A stretch of 64,000 nucleotides of DNA, from contig NC_058508.1 in NCBI RefSeq assembly GCF_020382885.2, positions 3,154,055-3,218,054 of the forward strand. The letters are read 5' to 3'. Shown here piece after piece: positions 63,880-64,000 of the stretch. Position 1 is the first letter of the stretch; the number at the start of each line of letters is the position of its first letter. Made by a program: the position numbers and the translations under genes. Under the pieces are notes generated by a model. The model worked only from the letters and a program-made list of their open reading frames with translations, did not search any database and was not told the origin of the DNA. Origin of the DNA: Scatophagus argus (lineage: Eukaryota > Chordata > Actinopteri > Scatophagidae).

Positions 63880-63972
63880 TTGTAGTCCACCACAAGCTCA
63901 CTGGATTTGATGTTACTGAGCTTCAGGTGATTGTCCTTGCACCGTGCGATCAGTCCTCTGTCCTCCGCTGTA
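63880..63972 (-). mobile_element. LINE reverse-transcriptase fragment
   Basis: The minus strand reads about LIARCKDNHLKLSNIKSSEL then VVDYK, resembling the WC..N.L.LN..KTKELV.D motif of L2/CR1-like reverse transcriptases. It is short and flanked by stops, so it is a fossil. It probably continues past the right edge or is part of a composite with the preceding repeat. Confidence 0.5.
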
Positions 63973-64000
63973 ATAATAGCCTCTCAGTGAAGACAGCATG

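Overview
The window looks like nuclear DNA from a ray-finned (teleost) fish. Genes are split by introns with GT..AG borders, microsatellites are abundant, and the interspersed repeats are of types common in fish. An NLR of the fish-specific FISNA-NACHT type is present. Four genes can be read exon by exon and are recognisable vertebrate orthologues or family members. The species cannot be named from the sequence alone.

Layout. (1) 460-10629, minus strand: a fish NLR gene with the order PYRIN, FISNA, NACHT, LRR exons, B30.2/SPRY. One LRR exon is truncated and a TIR-bearing DNA transposon lies just downstream. (2) 13019-22844, plus strand: cbx1 (HP1-beta), encoding a chromodomain and a chromoshadow domain. 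Its promoter and first non-coding exon appear twice in tandem (about 13019-13720 and 14211-14905). The first recognisable coding exon has no in-frame ATG, but has a CTG in strong Kozak context at 16580. (3) 26608-41064, minus strand: nfe2l1 (NRF1/TCF11), eight coding exons and 877 predicted residues. The ER anchor, the DDI2-type W-L cleavage site, the DSGLS degron and the CNC-bZIP domain are intact. I could not find the DIDLID segment or the Asn-rich glycodomain known from mammals. (4) 45916-50656, minus strand: praf2, three exons and 178 residues, a PRA1-family four-helix membrane protein. (5) 52184-end, plus strand: copz2 (COPI zeta-2), running off the right edge. A miR-148/152-family hairpin sits in its first intron, as in mammals.

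Order cbx1(+), nfe2l1(-), copz2(+) with intronic miR-152 matches the human 17q21.32 block COPZ2-NFE2L1-CBX1. Two things differ. praf2 (X-linked in human) lies between nfe2l1 and copz2, and an immune NLR gene lies where mammals have SNX11 beside CBX1. The genes do not form one pathway: they cover innate sensing (NLR), heterochromatin (cbx1), proteasome and stress transcription (nfe2l1), and ER-Golgi membrane traffic (praf2, copz2).

The most notable points are the tandem duplicated cbx1 promoter/first exon, the missing ATG of cbx1, the reduced domain set of nfe2l1, a cluster of three decayed tRNA-Val-like sequences in an nfe2l1 intron, a near-perfect 24-bp hairpin in an NLR intron, and a miR-152 whose tenth base differs from the usual miR-148/152 forms. 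I found no wholly new system. Mobile elements include a SINE with an exact 15-bp target-site duplication, an internally deleted mariner-like element with TA flanks, Tc1-type ends and LINE 3' fragments.
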